Notes: a model not told the origin generated them from the sequence alone. DNA of 64,000 nucleotides from Zoogloeaceae bacterium (GCA_024235595.1 JACKMC010000003.1:124001-188000); one strand, 5' to 3'; shown: positions 8,031-17,377, numbered from the stretch's first letter. Program-made: numbers and translations.

Positions 8031-8936
8031 ATGCAACGTTCAGCCGCAGGCTTGCACGCAAGCGCCACCATCGATGCCGGCATACCAGGTCTTCTCGCCC
8101 GACTGAAGGATTTGCTGCCCATCACCACACCACCGCGCATGGCAGCAACCCCGTCCGACAAGCGCAGCTCGCAGCCGGGTCGCGGTTCGGTTGCGCTGGT
8201 GGGTGCAGGGCCCGGCGATCCGGAGCTGCTGACGGTACGGGCAGTGCGTCTCATCAGTTGCGCCGATGCGCTGGTGTACGATCATCTGGTCGCAGCCGAC
8301 ATTCTCGAGATCACCCGTCCCGAGGCAGAACGCATCTATGTCGGCAAGGAAGCGGGCAACCACACCTTGCCGCAGGACGAGATCAACCGCCTGCTGGTTT
8401 CGCTCGCCAGGGAAGGCAAGCGGGTGGTAAGACTCAAGGGCGGCGATCCCTTCGTCTTCGGCCGAGGCGGTGAGGAGCTCGAGGAGCTCGTCGAGGCGGG
8501 CATCGATTTCGAGGTCGTGCCGGGCATCACTGCGGCCTGTGGCGTGGCGGCCTACTCGGGCATCCCGCTGACCCACCGCGATCATGCCCAGTCGGTGGTG
8601 TTCGCGACCGGTCACTTCAAGGACGGAAGCACCCAGCTCGACTGGAGCGCGCTCGCGCGTCCGAGACAGACGGTCGTGATCTACATGGGCGTCGGCGCGC
8701 TGCCGGGCATCTGCGGCGAGTTGATCGGCCACGGACTGTCGCCGCTCACGCCGGCCGCCCTCGTCCAGGACGGCACCACCCGAACTCAGCGTTCGCTGAC
8801 GTCGACCCTTGTGGATCTGCCCGAAGCCGCGAAGGCGGCGGGAATCTCACCCCCGGCCCTGTTGATCGTCGGCGAAGTCGTGACGCTGCGCGAGCGGCTC
8901 GACTGGTTCGAGCGAAAGGTCGAAGCGCAGATCTGA
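8031..8936 (+). CDS. nirE: NirE, S-adenosylmethionine uroporphyrinogen III methyltransferase
   Basis: 301 residues. It transfers two methyl groups from SAM to uroporphyrinogen III, making precorrin-2, the branch into siroheme and heme d1. SAM-binding motifs are present: GAGPGDPELLT near residue 57, RLKGGDPFVFGRGGEE in the middle, and PGITAACG. There are about 50 poorly conserved N-terminal residues before the core, so a start further downstream (near MAATPSDK) cannot be excluded. It lacks the CysG oxidase/ferrochelatase domain. Divergence from nirS and the shared FNR-type box argue for the NirE role rather than a housekeeping CobA. It is convergent with the TPR gene. Confidence 0.92.
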   Translation: MQRSAAGLHASATIDAGIPGLLARLKDLLPITTPPRMAATPSDKRSSQPGRGSVALVGAGPGDPELLTVRAVRLISCADALVYDHLVAADILEITRPEAERIYVGKEAGNHTLPQDEINRLLVSLAREGKRVVRLKGGDPFVFGRGGEELEELVEAGIDFEVVPGITAACGVAAYSGIPLTHRDHAQSVVFATGHFKDGSTQLDWSALARPRQTVVIYMGVGALPGICGELIGHGLSPLTPAALVQDGTTRTQRSLTSTLVDLPEAAKAAGISPPALLIVGEVVTLRERLDWFERKVEAQI

Positions 8937-8951
8937 GCGACGCGCCGCGAA

Positions 8952-9806
8952 TCAGGCTTCCGACAGCATTTCGCTGCGCGCAAGCTCCACTTCAAGGCGC
9001 TGTCGCGCATCGACCGCAGGACATGCCGCCGCCTGCTCGATGAGCCGGGCGGCATCGCCCGCTGACGTCCTTCCGCACATCAAGCCAAGCGCATTTGCGT
9101 ACTCGATGCGCGCGATGGCCGATTCCGGCACCAGCTGGATCGCGGTATCGAAGTGGCCGATCGCAGTTTCCTTGCGGGCGCCGTGTGTCAGCCCCGCGGC
9201 CACGCTTCCGAGTTTGTTGATGAGTTCCGCCTGGAACAGACCCAGCGCGATATGGGCATCGGCATGCTGCGGTTCACGCGCCAGCACATGTTCGAGGCTC
9301 TGGCGCACCTTGGTGCCCATGCCCGAGGCCAGCGACTTCATCACCGAAACACCTTGTGCGTAGCGTCCAAGCGCCAGCGCATGGACGTACCACGCATTGG
9401 GCCACTCGGGTGCCATGCGGCACACCGCTTCGCCGCGCAGCACGACATCCTGCAGAATGTCGAGGCGCGCCTCCAGCTCGGGTTCGAGATACATCGCGTA
9501 GGTGATTGCTGCCCGTCCCGCCACCACCTGGCCGATCGGCCCGACTGACAGTCCCTGCTCGACCGCGGCGGCGAAGTCTCCTGCGTGGAAAGAGCGCCAT
9601 GCCTCCCGCAAGCTCTCGGCAATTCGTCTCGAACTTTGGCCGGTGTGCGGCAACCCGGTAGAACAATGGAGCCGTACCTCGACCGCCTGTATGGAAGGGA
9701 AGGGTTCATGATCGGATCGATGCAGACGCGGCCACGCCGCTTCGAGGGCGTCACCCGCGTAGCGATAGGCCCGGTCGCCATATGGAAATGGCTTCCACTG
9801 GGGCAT
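8952..9806 (-). CDS. Tetratricopeptide-repeat-like protein of unknown function
   Basis: 284 residues with no signal peptide or membrane segment. The protein is helical with TPR-like units, clearest around YVHALALGRYAQG and HADAHIALGLFQAEL, and in the C-terminal third (AIARIEYANALGLM). I do not recognise a named family. The start MPQWKPFPYG is chosen over a longer frame because the extension overlaps the TetR gene. It lies 40 bases after that TetR gene on the same strand, so the two probably form an operon and the regulator may control it. The 3' end faces nirE. A possible chaperone, scaffold or PHA-linked function is not supported by anything visible. Confidence 0.75.
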   Translation of the reverse strand: MPQWKPFPYGDRAYRYAGDALEAAWPRLHRSDHEPFPSIQAVEVRLHCSTGLPHTGQSSRRIAESLREAWRSFHAGDFAAAVEQGLSVGPIGQVVAGRAAITYAMYLEPELEARLDILQDVVLRGEAVCRMAPEWPNAWYVHALALGRYAQGVSVMKSLASGMGTKVRQSLEHVLAREPQHADAHIALGLFQAELINKLGSVAAGLTHGARKETAIGHFDTAIQLVPESAIARIEYANALGLMCGRTSAGDAARLIEQAAACPAVDARQRLEVELARSEMLSEA

Positions 9807-9846
9807 GCTGTTCTCCTGACAGTATTCTCGTCTTGTTCTCGGCTGA

Positions 9847-10494
9847 TCAGTCAGCGAGATACTTTTCCGCGAGTTTTTCAAACAGCTCCCTCGATCGCCC
9901 TCTGAGATAGGGACCGGCAAGCGCGAGCACCTGGAAGGCACCCCGCCGCCCCGCGATCTCACTCAAACGCTCGCGAGGGTTTCGAACATATTCGTAGGAC
10001 ATCCAGTAACTTGCAACAACAACGATATTATCCGCCAAGGCGTCCCGTTCGATTCGTGAAGCTTGCATCTCACCGGCAGCGATAAGCGCATCGCAAGCCG
10101 TCATCGCGGCCCGCACCGAGAGCTGCAGGATCCGCTTGAACTGGAGTTCGACGGTCCGATTGCGGCTGAGGATGTCGTTCAGGTCCCGGTAAAGAAACTG
10201 GTAGCGCCAGATCAAGTCGAACAGCCCGCGTATCTGCAGCCATACGTCCTCTACCGCAGGCCGGCCGCGTTGCGACTCGAGCAGAAGGCTCGCCATCTCC
10301 TCCTCGAACGCGACGAACAGCGCGGTCACGATCTCTTCCTTGTTGCGGAAGTGATAGTAGAGATTGCCCGGGCTGATCCCGAGCTCCGCCGCAATCAGGC
10401 TGGTCGTGACATTGGGTTCGCCGAAATCATTGAAGAGCCGCAAACCGACTTCAACGATTCGTTCACGCGTTCTTCGCTTCGGTGTCACCGCCAT
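9847..10494 (-). CDS. TetR/AcrR family transcriptional regulator
   Basis: 215 residues. The N-terminal helix-turn-helix (about 8-55: TRERIVEVGLRLFNDFG, then TSLIAAELGISPGNLYYHF) is typical TetR DNA binding; the C-terminal domain is all-helical and ligand-binding, ligand unknown. The start MAVTPKRRTRERI is the conserved position; an upstream in-frame ATG adds residues unlike the family. It sits 78 bases after the pterin dehydratase gene and 40 bases before the TPR gene, all on the minus strand. Confidence 0.9.
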   Translation of the reverse strand: MAVTPKRRTRERIVEVGLRLFNDFGEPNVTTSLIAAELGISPGNLYYHFRNKEEIVTALFVAFEEEMASLLLESQRGRPAVEDVWLQIRGLFDLIWRYQFLYRDLNDILSRNRTVELQFKRILQLSVRAAMTACDALIAAGEMQASRIERDALADNIVVVASYWMSYEYVRNPRERLSEIAGRRGAFQVLALAGPYLRGRSRELFEKLAEKYLAD

Positions 10495-10572
10495 TGCCTG
10501 AGGCTTCCCTGACCAAGCGCGCAGCATAGCACCTGCATGAGGCTCGACACAGCCACACGCGCCGACCACGCC

Positions 10573-10860
10573 TCAAGCCGCCAGGGCGTCGATTTGCCGC
10601 GCAAGCGTCACGTCCAGTTCGGTGAGGCCGCCTGCGTCGTGGGTCGACAAGGTGATGTCGACCCGGTTGTAGACATTGCACCACTCGGGGTGATGGTCGA
10701 GCTTCTCGGCCGCGAGCGCGACGCGGGCCATGAATCCGAAGGCAGCGTTGAAATCCTTGAAGCGCAGGGATCGCGTGATCGCATCGCGGCCCTCCACCAG
10801 CGACCATGCGGACAACAGCTCCAGCGCCTGCGTGCGGCGCTGCGGTGACAATCGCTCCAT
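10573..10860 (-). CDS. 4a-hydroxytetrahydrobiopterin dehydratase (pterin-4a-carbinolamine dehydratase)
   Basis: 95 residues, normal for the PCD/DCoH family. It dehydrates 4a-hydroxytetrahydropterin to quinonoid dihydropterin, usually to recycle the cofactor of phenylalanine hydroxylase, although many bacteria carry it without that enzyme. The signature is complete: DHHPEW at about 55-60, YNRVDITLSTHDAGGLT, and the final DxxLA helix. No phenylalanine hydroxylase is next to it. It lies between the DUF748 gene and the TetR gene on the minus strand. Confidence 0.93.
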   Translation of the reverse strand: MERLSPQRRTQALELLSAWSLVEGRDAITRSLRFKDFNAAFGFMARVALAAEKLDHHPEWCNVYNRVDITLSTHDAGGLTELDVTLARQIDALAA

Positions 10861-10928
10861 GCCCTTCTCCTCCCGAAAACCTCTTGTCTCGCCACGACGT
10901 GCAAAGCCCGCCGTAGGCGCACCCCGCG

Positions 10929-13900
10929 CTATTTAAGCGAAAAATCGACCCGCGCGGCAAGTTCGCCGCCCTTCTCGCCCGCCACCTCCGCGGATCCGCC
11001 CACGACGAACAGGCGCTCGGCCTCGATACCGCCGGCCTCGATCAGCCATGCCCTTACCGCGTCGGCGCGCTGCTTGGCGAGCTGGAGCAAGGCTTCATCC
11101 CCGGGCTCGAAATGCTCGAGCAGCATGCGCTCCATTTCCGGGACCGGTTGATCCTTGAGCAAGCCGATGAAGTTGCGAGGCCGCTCGAACTTCGCCGCCT
11201 TGTAGACCTCCGTCAGGAGCTCGGCATACTCGCTTGGCTCGACGAGGATCTCATCCTGTGGCGGGACCACCTCACCGGCATCGCTGAGGCGCTTGAGTTT
11301 CACCGTCTTCAGCTGCCGCTCCAGAAACACCTTGCGCAACCCTGGCAGGTCTTGCTGCGGATCGACCCGCGGCGTGATCTCGAGCTTCAGTGCTGGCCTG
11401 CTCTTCAGTGCCTTGGCGAGGGTCTCGAGCTTGCCGGTGCCCGTCTCGGTGATGCCTGCCCTGCCTGCGTCGAACTCGAGCCAGGCAAGCTCTTCGCCGC
11501 CGCCAAACATCGAACCGAGCAGTGCGAAAGGCGCGGTAATCGCCTTGCCGAGCAGATTCATGATTGCCCGGAACACCAAGCCGCCGATGCTGAACTGCGG
11601 ATCGTCGAGGGTGCCGCTGACCGGCAGGTCGAGGTTGATCTCGCCGCGACCGTTCTTGAGCAGCGCGACCGCTAGCAGGACCGGGGCCTTGATGGCGTCG
11701 GGGCTCTCCACTGGATCGCCGAACGTCAGCTGGTCGAGGAAGATATTGTTCGACGCCGAGAGCTTGCGATCCTCGATCTTGTAGTTGAGCTTCGCCGACA
11801 GTTTTCCTTTGCGGATGCCGTAGCCCACGTACTTTCCGGAGTATGCGGACACCGCAGAAAGATCGAAGCCCTTCACTTCGGCCTCGATGTCGAGCGCCCT
11901 GTCCTCGCGGAAGGGATTGAACGCGCCACCGATCGATACCGGCGCAGCCCCGTCCACCTGCCCCTTCAGATCGAGCCGCGCAAGGCTCGTCGATTCCGAG
12001 GAGAGACCCTCGAGCGTGCCACCGAGGCCGGTCAGGTTGGCGTCGTAGTTGGGGCGGATGAAGCGGTCGCTGAAGGCGACGTTTCCACCTTCGAATACCA
12101 CCCGGTCGATCCGTATCGGCGGCGGTTCGCTCGACTGGGCGGGGGCCTGTTGCGACGCGGCGGCCTCGGTGGCTTCGGCATCACCCGCTGCGATCTCCCT
12201 GAGATTGAGCTTGCCAGCCGAATCGAGGATCAGCCGCGAATAGAAATTCTTCAGCCTGACCTCGCCCACGGATACGGCAAACGGCAGCAGCTTGAGATCC
12301 ACGTCCTCGAAGCCGAATTCGCCCCAACGAACGAAATCGGTCGAATTGAGCCGGTCCACCGAAGAGAAATCGGTAACGGCGGCGCGGCCGGTGTAGCCGC
12401 CGCGCAGCTCTCCACGTCGGCCGCTGGCCAGCTTGAGCCGCCCGCGGGCCGCGAGCGCGCCATGGGTGATGAGCACATTGGTCTTCTCGGTGAGGAATTG
12501 CTGCAAAGGCAGCAGGTCGACACCACCGAGATCGAGCTTGAGGTCGGCGGCGAAGGGCGCGGGCACCAGCGTACCGCTCACCCGCAACTGTCCCCGCCGA
12601 TTGATCCTGCCGTCGAGCGAGACCTTGAGCGGAGCGTCCGCGCGGCTCGACAAGCCGTCCACACTCAAGGCCACCTTGCTGGCAAGCATCTGGCTGTGCG
12701 GCGCGCTTGTCCGGTCCTCCATCCTGATCGTCCAGTCGGCCAGCTCGAGACGGCCGTTTTCGACCAGCCAGGGTGCCTGCGCGTCCGACGCGGCGGGCGC
12801 GGCGTCCTTGTCAGCGCCGTCGAACAATGCGGCCAGATCGATACTTCCGTCGCGCAAGCGCACCGCTTCGATGCGCGCCTTGCGCGAGACCAGCCGCCCC
12901 ACGATGACTTTCCTGGCGGCCATGTCCACCGTAAGCGCCGACGCCTCCAGGCTCGCAATGTCGATCGGGGCGCTTTTTGCACCCTCCACACCGAGGGCGA
13001 AATCCCTGATGCCGAGCACGCCCTCGGTGACGGTCATTCGATCCAGATCGGCCTCGGGGAGCCGCAAGCGCAGCGCGGCGTCCAGCAGCCCCTTGTCCAC
13101 CTGCCCGCCGTGAATCGCATCGCCGTAATACGGCGCGAAGCGTTGCAGCTCGGCGCCCTTCAGGCCCACTTGCAGATCGAGGCTGCCATCGGCCGGTACC
13201 ACCGAGCCGTCCACGTTGAGCTCCAATCCGCCCTCGGCCGCAAGCGCGAGCTTGAAGGGTGCCGCTGCACCTTTCTCAAGGCTCAGCGCACTCGCCTCGA
13301 TATTCAGGCCGTCGAGCCGGATATCGAAGGGTCTTGCCGGTACCCGGTCGCTGAATCCGATGCGGCCCCTTGCGACGCGCAGCTCGGCAAGCCGGAAGTC
13401 GATCACCGGCCCCGGCTCTGTTTCTGCCGGCGGCTCGGCTCCCTTGACGGCAGGCTCCGGCGCGAGATCGAGCAATCCGATCCGCCCCGAGGTATCGCGT
13501 CGAACCTCGATCACAGGTTCATCGAGGCGTAGCGATCGCAATGCAAAGCGACGCTCGAGTGGCGCGAGTTCTTCGATATCCAGCTCCAGCGCCCCGATGG
13601 CCAGCAGGCCCTGCCCCGCCGAATTCCGGAGGTCCAGCCCGGCGATCTCAAGCCCGCCTGACACCGACAGCTTTGCCGAACCCGAATCCGGTTGCGAAAA
13701 CCTGACCTCCAGCGTCGATCCGAGCTTGCCTGCGTTCACCTTGAATCGTGGCTCGAACGGCAGGTAGGAAAGATATCTCGCCAGCTCCAGATCCCGGAAC
13801 TGGAAATCGAGCACGGTCTCCTTGGTCTCACTGAAAGGAATCGACCGTCCGGTCACTTCAAAGCGCGCACCATCGATCACCGCAGAGAGCAGCGGCTCAA

Positions 13901-14501
13901 CGAAAATGCTGACCTTCGAGGGCAGGTTGGAAACAAACGGGAGTCCGATCGACAGGTTCTCCACCTTGTGCAGAACGCCCCGCACCTGGTCATCGAGCTC
14001 GACACGTCCGTCAACGAGCTGGATGTTGTTGATCGCGAAATGCGTTCCTCCAGCCTCTTCGTCGGGACCTGAAGCGAGTCGCTCGATCACGTCCGTCCAG
14101 TTGTTGCGCTCGCTGTCCAGCAACACCAGGCGGAACTGCGGGGCGGCAAGCCTGATCTCCTTGAGCACCGGACCGCCGCGGATCAGCGACTCGAGTTCGA
14201 GATTGGCGTGGAACTGCTCGAAACCGGCATCGTCGCGATCCGATCCTGTCGGGCGCACATGGAAGCCGCCGATATCGAGCGTCAGGGTGAACGGATTGAT
14301 CGCCACGCGCTCGATCCTCACCTCGCGCTTCAACAACTCGGCGAGCTGGATTTCACCCTGCCAGCGCAGCAGCGCCGGTGCCGCCAGGAACCCGAGGAGC
14401 GCGTAGGCCGCAACGCAGGCGAGCGCAATCAGCAGCCGCTTCTTCCAAACGCCTGCGGCATTCGGCGCTGACGCCGGTGCCCCCGAGTCCGTGTCCACCA
14501 T
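10929..14501 (-). CDS. DUF748 family AsmA-like envelope protein
   Basis: 1,190 residues, the largest protein in the window. An N-terminal cytoplasmic stretch precedes one transmembrane helix (about 20-45), then a very long periplasmic region of beta-rich repeats typical of AsmA/TamB-like bridge proteins, with the DUF748 signature (FDLSAVSAYSGKYVGYGIRKG) in the second half. The C-terminal about 200 residues resemble an OmpA-like unit (RADAVRAWLIEAGGIEAERL). A role in lipid transport or envelope homeostasis is inferred from the superfamily. I prefer the start MVDTDSG; an ATG 13 codons upstream has no better support. No partner gene is obvious. Confidence 0.85.
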   Translation of the reverse strand: MVDTDSGAPASAPNAAGVWKKRLLIALACVAAYALLGFLAAPALLRWQGEIQLAELLKREVRIERVAINPFTLTLDIGGFHVRPTGSDRDDAGFEQFHANLELESLIRGGPVLKEIRLAAPQFRLVLLDSERNNWTDVIERLASGPDEEAGGTHFAINNIQLVDGRVELDDQVRGVLHKVENLSIGLPFVSNLPSKVSIFVEPLLSAVIDGARFEVTGRSIPFSETKETVLDFQFRDLELARYLSYLPFEPRFKVNAGKLGSTLEVRFSQPDSGSAKLSVSGGLEIAGLDLRNSAGQGLLAIGALELDIEELAPLERRFALRSLRLDEPVIEVRRDTSGRIGLLDLAPEPAVKGAEPPAETEPGPVIDFRLAELRVARGRIGFSDRVPARPFDIRLDGLNIEASALSLEKGAAAPFKLALAAEGGLELNVDGSVVPADGSLDLQVGLKGAELQRFAPYYGDAIHGGQVDKGLLDAALRLRLPEADLDRMTVTEGVLGIRDFALGVEGAKSAPIDIASLEASALTVDMAARKVIVGRLVSRKARIEAVRLRDGSIDLAALFDGADKDAAPAASDAQAPWLVENGRLELADWTIRMEDRTSAPHSQMLASKVALSVDGLSSRADAPLKVSLDGRINRRGQLRVSGTLVPAPFAADLKLDLGGVDLLPLQQFLTEKTNVLITHGALAARGRLKLASGRRGELRGGYTGRAAVTDFSSVDRLNSTDFVRWGEFGFEDVDLKLLPFAVSVGEVRLKNFYSRLILDSAGKLNLREIAAGDAEATEAAASQQAPAQSSEPPPIRIDRVVFEGGNVAFSDRFIRPNYDANLTGLGGTLEGLSSESTSLARLDLKGQVDGAAPVSIGGAFNPFREDRALDIEAEVKGFDLSAVSAYSGKYVGYGIRKGKLSAKLNYKIEDRKLSASNNIFLDQLTFGDPVESPDAIKAPVLLAVALLKNGRGEINLDLPVSGTLDDPQFSIGGLVFRAIMNLLGKAITAPFALLGSMFGGGEELAWLEFDAGRAGITETGTGKLETLAKALKSRPALKLEITPRVDPQQDLPGLRKVFLERQLKTVKLKRLSDAGEVVPPQDEILVEPSEYAELLTEVYKAAKFERPRNFIGLLKDQPVPEMERMLLEHFEPGDEALLQLAKQRADAVRAWLIEAGGIEAERLFVVGGSAEVAGEKGGELAARVDFSLK

Positions 14502-14612
14502 GGCAAACCTGTGTTGATCAGAGGGTCTGCAGTATGGCATGGCGCCCGCCCGCGCGATTGCCGCAGGGCCAGCCTGGGTCTATCCTCCACCATTTTTTGC
14601 AGATCGAGCCAA

Positions 14613-15815
14613 ATGTCCGAGCGTGACTATCAGGTAATCGTCGTTGGCGCCGGCGCTGCGGGCATGATGTGCGCAGCGGTCGCCGGGCAGCGCGGGCGAC
14701 GGGTGCTGTTGCTCGATCACGCCGACAAGCTGGCCGAGAAGATCCGAATTTCGGGTGGCGGCCGCTGCAATTTCACCAACCTCGAGGTCACGGCCGCCAA
14801 TTTCCTCTCTTCCAACCCGCACTTCTGCCGTTCCGCGCTGTCCCGCTATGGCTCTCGCGATTTCATCGAGCTGGTCGAGCGCCACGGCATCGCCTACCAC
14901 GAGAAGACGCTGGGCCAGCTGTTCTGCGATGACAGCTCGCAACAGATCATCGACATGTTGCTCGCCGAGTGCGCTGCCGGGGCCGTGGAATGGGCCATGC
15001 CCTGCCGTCTCGGCACTGTGAGCCGCGACCCCGAGGGACGCTTCATGCTCGACACCGACCGCGGAAGATTTCGCGCCGATAGCCTGGTGGTGGCCAGCGG
15101 CGGGCTGTCGATTCCCAAGATCGGCGCCTCGCCGCTGGGCTACCGGCTAGCCGAGCAATTTGCGATCCCCGTCTTGGCACCGCGCCCCGCGCTGGTCCCG
15201 CTGACCCTGCCGCCCGAGACCCTGGCCCGCCTCGCGCCGCTCTCGGGGGCTTCCTTCGACACCATCGCGAGCTGCGGCGGCGGACGTTTCCGCGAGAAGG
15301 CGCTGGTGACCCACCGAGGGCTCTCGGGCCCCGCGATTCTGCAGGTTTCGAGTTACTGGCAGCATCAGGCCGACGCCGCGGGCGGCCGCGAACCGGTGCG
15401 CCTCGATCTGCTGCCCGGCAGCGACGCGCAGGCAGTGCTGGAAGCGCATCGCACCAACCGCAGCCTGCTACCCAACATCCTGAGCGAATGGCTACCGAAG
15501 CGCTTCGCCCAGGCCTGGTGCGAACTTCACGACTGCTCGGGGCCGCTCAACCGGATGTCGGCAAAGACCATCGCCCATATCGCCACCCTGCTCAATGGCT
15601 GGCCGCTTCATCCCTCCGGTACCCAGGGTTACGCAAAAGCGGAGGTCACGCTCGGCGGGGTCGATACCCGCGCACTGTCGTCCAAGACCATGGAAGCGCG
15701 TGAGTTGCCGGGACTCTTCTTCATCGGCGAGGTCGTCGACGTCACCGGCCACCTCGGCGGCTACAACTTCCAGTGGGCCTGGTCGTCCGGACACGCCGCC
15801 GGCTGCTTCGCCTAG
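14613..15815 (+). CDS. BaiN/HI0933-type NAD(P)/FAD-dependent oxidoreductase
   Basis: 400 residues. The FAD-binding Rossmann motif VVGAGAAGMMCA is at about 10-21, followed by the family-specific KIRISGGGRCNFTN at about 43-56, and a C-terminal GGV..LSSKTMEAREL..LFFIGEVVDVTGHLGGYNFQWAWSSG stretch shared by BaiN/YhiN proteins. The enzyme class is a flavoprotein reductase of uncertain substrate. The start MSERDYQVIVVGAG directly precedes the Rossmann fold. It is divergent from the DUF748 gene and lies 76 bases before the LpxH-like gene. Confidence 0.92.
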   Translation: MSERDYQVIVVGAGAAGMMCAAVAGQRGRRVLLLDHADKLAEKIRISGGGRCNFTNLEVTAANFLSSNPHFCRSALSRYGSRDFIELVERHGIAYHEKTLGQLFCDDSSQQIIDMLLAECAAGAVEWAMPCRLGTVSRDPEGRFMLDTDRGRFRADSLVVASGGLSIPKIGASPLGYRLAEQFAIPVLAPRPALVPLTLPPETLARLAPLSGASFDTIASCGGGRFREKALVTHRGLSGPAILQVSSYWQHQADAAGGREPVRLDLLPGSDAQAVLEAHRTNRSLLPNILSEWLPKRFAQAWCELHDCSGPLNRMSAKTIAHIATLLNGWPLHPSGTQGYAKAEVTLGGVDTRALSSKTMEARELPGLFFIGEVVDVTGHLGGYNFQWAWSSGHAAGCFA

Positions 15816-15891
15816 CACGCGCGCAAGCGCGTCATTGCGTTGTCACGGGAGGGCGCTAGGCTTTCGCTCATCCTCATGACCCGGCCATCGC

Positions 15892-16716
15892 ATGGAGCAG
15901 GTACGCTCGATCTTCATCTCCGACGTTCACCTCGGCACCCGCGGCTGCCAGGCCCAGCGATTGCTCGATTTTCTGCGCCACTATGAAGCGGAGAATCTCT
16001 TTCTAGTCGGCGACATCATCGACTTCTGGGCGATGAACCGCAGCATCCACTGGACGCCCACCCAGAACACCGTGGTGCAGAAAGTGCTGCGAGCGGCGCG
16101 CAAGGGCACCCGGGTGGTGCTCGTCCCGGGGAATCATGACGAGGCGCTGCGCGAGTACGTGGGTACCGCCTTCGGCGATATCGAGCTCAGCTACGACCAT
16201 GTACACACCACTGCCGACGGGCGCAGCTTCCTGCTCATCCATGGCGACGAATTCGACCAGGTCACCCGTTATCACCGGTGGGTGGCGGTGCTCGGCGATA
16301 TCGCCTACAACGCGCTGGTTCGTATCAACACCTGGCTTTCCTTCGTTCGCCGCCATCTCGGACGTCCGGGCTACTGGTCGCTGGCCGGCTACGCGAAACG
16401 CAAGGTCAAGTCGGCGGTGAGCTTCATCTACGACTTCGAAGACTCGGTCATCCGCGCCGTGAGGGAACGCGAGGTCGATGGGGTGATCTGCGGCCACATC
16501 CATGCCGCGGCAATCAAGCAGGTGGATGGACTCACCTACGTCAATTGTGGCGACTGGGTCGACAGTTGCACCGGCATCGTCGAGCACACCGACGGCCGGC
16601 TCCAGCTTGTGGACTGGGGCATGACCCAGAAGCTGCCGGAGATCGCCGCGCCTGTGGCCATCACCGCCGCCGAATCGCGCGCGCGGATTGCGGCCACCTC
16701 TCAGTCCCCCAACTGA
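15892..16716 (+). CDS. UDP-2,3-diacylglucosamine diphosphatase-like metallophosphoesterase (LpxH family)
   Basis: 274 residues. Calcineurin-type metal-binding motifs occur in order: SDVHLG near 10, GDIIDFW near 41, GNHD near 80, HGDEFD near 108, and GHIHAA near 200. This pattern matches COG2908 proteins, which include LpxH (UDP-2,3-diacylglucosamine hydrolysis in lipid A synthesis). The protein is longer than E. coli LpxH and has a basic insert (AGYAKRKVKSAV), so it may be a second-type homologue. It is convergent with hup across a bidirectional hairpin. Confidence 0.82.
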   Translation: MEQVRSIFISDVHLGTRGCQAQRLLDFLRHYEAENLFLVGDIIDFWAMNRSIHWTPTQNTVVQKVLRAARKGTRVVLVPGNHDEALREYVGTAFGDIELSYDHVHTTADGRSFLLIHGDEFDQVTRYHRWVAVLGDIAYNALVRINTWLSFVRRHLGRPGYWSLAGYAKRKVKSAVSFIYDFEDSVIRAVREREVDGVICGHIHAAAIKQVDGLTYVNCGDWVDSCTGIVEHTDGRLQLVDWGMTQKLPEIAAPVAITAAESRARIAATSQSPN

Positions 16717-16795
16717 GCCGCGCCACCGGCCCTGAGCCGGCAAAAGGACGCGGGCCGGGCGCCGGCAAGGCGAGGCCACCCGACCCGGTAAACGG

Positions 16796-16830
16796 AAAAA
16801 AGCCCGGAATCGGCGATCACGGGCTTTCTT
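16796..16830. terminator. Bidirectional terminator between the LpxH-like gene and hup
   Basis: AAAAAAGCCCG at 16796-16806 pairs with CGGGCTTTCTT at 16820-16830. On the minus strand it ends in a clean T run 37 bases past the hup stop; on the plus strand the tail CTTTCTT is weaker. Confidence 0.85.
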
Positions 16831-16866
16831 GCCAAGTGCCGGCAGCGGCCGGCCCGAGGGGGAACC

Positions 16867-17142
16867 TTACTTGTTGATTGCGGCCTTCAATGCGGCACCA
16901 GCGCTGAACTTGGGAGCGCGGCTCGCTGCAATCTTGATGGTCGCACCCGTCTGCGGGTTACGACCGGTGCGAGCGGCACGCTCGGCCACTTCAAAAGAAC
17001 CGAAACCGGTCAGTGCGACTTTACCGCCAGCAGCCAGTTCGGATTCGATGATCTCGAGCACCGCCCCGAGGGAGCGCTCAGCCTGGGCACGAGAAACATC
17101 AAGACGTTCGGCCAGCGCGTCAACGAATTCGCCCTTGTTCAT
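16867..17142 (-). CDS. hup: HU family DNA-binding protein
   Basis: 91 residues, standard length for HU. A nucleoid protein that bends DNA as a dimer. The N-terminal dimerisation helices (MNKGEFVDALAERLDVSRAQ) are followed by the GFGSFEV turn and the conserved DNA-binding arm with RTGRNPQTGATIKI. The arm proline is present (NPQTG). Monocistronic: hairpin terminator downstream, and a TAGAAT -10-like hexamer about 45 bases upstream lying inside a long inverted repeat. Confidence 0.96.
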   Translation of the reverse strand: MNKGEFVDALAERLDVSRAQAERSLGAVLEIIESELAAGGKVALTGFGSFEVAERAARTGRNPQTGATIKIAASRAPKFSAGAALKAAINK

Positions 17143-17179
17143 GTGATTCTTCCTTTGCAGTGTGGTTAGTCAATCAAGG

Positions 17180-17218
17180 CCGCGGATTCTAGCACCGAAG
17201 CGCAAGGCGAATCCGCGG
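17180..17218 (-). promoter_or_regulatory. hup promoter region with a 10-bp inverted repeat
   Basis: CCGCGGATTC (17180-17189) and GAATCCGCGG (17209-17218) form a perfect 10-bp inverted repeat with a 19-base spacer. TAGAAT (17191-17186 on the minus strand), a good -10 hexamer, overlaps one arm. No T run follows, so it does not look like a terminator. The -35 element is unclear. Confidence 0.5.
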
Positions 17219-17377
17219 TGTAAATCAAGAAACACCAAAATTTTCGATTGTGCAGCGCAACCCGAAAAAGCCTGCCCCTCCACGATGTCGCGTCTGCGGC
17301 CATTCCCGGCAGCGCCTGCCCCGGAAAGCCCCTCGCAGCCTAACAGAGCTGCCAGAAAGCTGCCCGGATCGATGTCG

